Source of the DNA: CAYLZW01 sp964388085
Lineage (GTDB): Bacteria > Myxococcota > UBA727 > CAYLZW01
Reading direction: 5' to 3'
DNA: 5,883 nt
NCBI GenBank assembly: GCA_964388085.1
Contig: CAYLZW010000345.1
Span: 1-5,883, forward strand
Positions 5,380 through 5,883 of the stretch are shown piece by piece (position 1 is the stretch's first letter; each line of letters opens with the position of its first letter). The notes under the pieces were generated by a model. It saw nothing but the letters and a program-made list of their open reading frames with translations. It ran no database searches and was not told where the DNA came from. Position numbers and translations under genes: made by a program.

Positions 5380-5883
5380 CAACGCTGCGCGATGCCGGTG
5401 TAGTCGCGCGCGCCCGGCCCCGTGTAGATCTGACGAGGGCGGCCGATGCGCGCGGGCTCGCTGTGCAGCTCGACCCAGTGCGCGATCCAGCCCGGCAGGC
5501 GCCCCATGGCGAAGAGCACCGTGAACATGTTCACCGGGATGCCGATCGCCTGGTAGATGATGCCGGAATAGAAGTCGACGTTCGGGTAGAGGCGACGGCT
5601 GATGAAGTAGTCGTCGTGCAGCGCCACCTCCTCGAGCTGCATGGCGACGTCGAGCAGCTTGGAGGGCTGCTTCAGCCGGTTCAGCACGTCCATGCAGGCC
5701 TTCTTGATGATCTTCGCGCGCGGGTCGAAGTTCTTGTACACGCGGTGACCAAAGCCCATGAGCCGCTGGCTCGACTTCTTGTCCTTCACGCGATCGAGGA
5801 ACGCCTTGCCCGAGAGCCCCTCGTCGGCGATCTCGTGCAGCATCTCGATGACCGCCTGGTTGGCGCCGCCGTGCAGCGGGCCC
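5379..5883 (-). CDS. gltA: Citrate synthase, C-terminal part (5' end outside window)
   Basis: The frame is open to the right edge and gives about 167 C-terminal residues of a protein normally near 430. Citrate synthase condenses oxaloacetate and acetyl-CoA to citrate at the entry of the TCA cycle. All three catalytic motifs are present: G-P-L-H-G-G-A-N at the window edge (the His equals E. coli H264), M-G-F-G-H-R-V-Y-K (H305) and N-V-D-F-Y-S-G-I (D362). The chain ends with R-I-G-R-P-R-Q-I-Y-T-G and a short R-D-Y tail, as in Gram-negative type II hexameric enzymes. An internal ATG at 5843 is not the start, because the catalytic His motif lies upstream of it. The stop TGA 5381-5379 overlaps the ATG of the metallopeptidase gene by one base, so the two are very likely one transcript. 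This is a conserved housekeeping gene. Confidence 0.97.
   Translation of the reverse strand, partial: GPLHGGANQAVIEMLHEIADEGLSGKAFLDRVKDKKSSQRLMGFGHRVYKNFDPRAKIIKKACMDVLNRLKQPSKLLDVAMQLEEVALHDDYFISRRLYPNVDFYSGIIYQAIGIPVNMFTVLFAMGRLPGWIAHWVELHSEPARIGRPRQIYTGPGARDYTGIAQR

Overview
The window is GC-rich, coding-dense bacterial DNA. Four consecutive secreted lipoproteins carry Asp-Ala-Gly-rich linkers after the lipid cysteine. Three of them resemble the HmuY family and the fourth is a Kelch-type beta-propeller. This style is typical of Myxococcota (Polyangiales/Sandaracinus-like 'Deltaproteobacteria'). That assignment is inferred from protein style, not from a marker gene.

Layout, left to right. 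(1) The 3' end of a small multi-pass membrane protein gene (to 302) is followed at once by a hairpin (303-330). (2) A plus-strand cluster of four lipoprotein genes follows: 354-1532, 1529-2317, 2314-3108 and 3131-4399. The first three overlap by 4 nt (ATGA, then GTGA) and the fourth starts 22 nt later, so they are very probably one operon. (3) A 74-bp convergent gap (4400-4473) contains strong hairpins, one of which runs into the end of the facing gene. (4) A minus-strand pair completes the window: citrate synthase (gltA, 5' end outside the window) and a cytoplasmic M14/AstE-AspA-type zinc metallopeptidase, joined by a TGATG stop/start overlap.

The lipoprotein genes are the accessory part. 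Each has a lipoprotein-type signal peptide. Genes 3 and 4 have a full HmuY-like pattern: an N-terminal half with W-D-[IL]-A-F and an N-G-G turn, then a C-terminal half with W-Y/W-E-Y, a V-x-x-[VL] strand and a YY strand. Gene 2 seems to carry these halves in a shifted order (C-N-C-N). HmuY of Porphyromonas is a surface heme-binding lipoprotein. Whether these relatives bind heme is unknown, and no TonB receptor or heme enzyme lies in the window. A surface ligand-capture or envelope role for three divergent HmuY-like lipoproteins plus a Kelch propeller is the most that can be inferred.

I saw no tRNA, rRNA, CRISPR, insertion sequence or recognisable promoter. The promoter of the lipoprotein operon must lie in or before the first gene, or within the 51-bp gap, where no convincing -35/-10 pair is visible.
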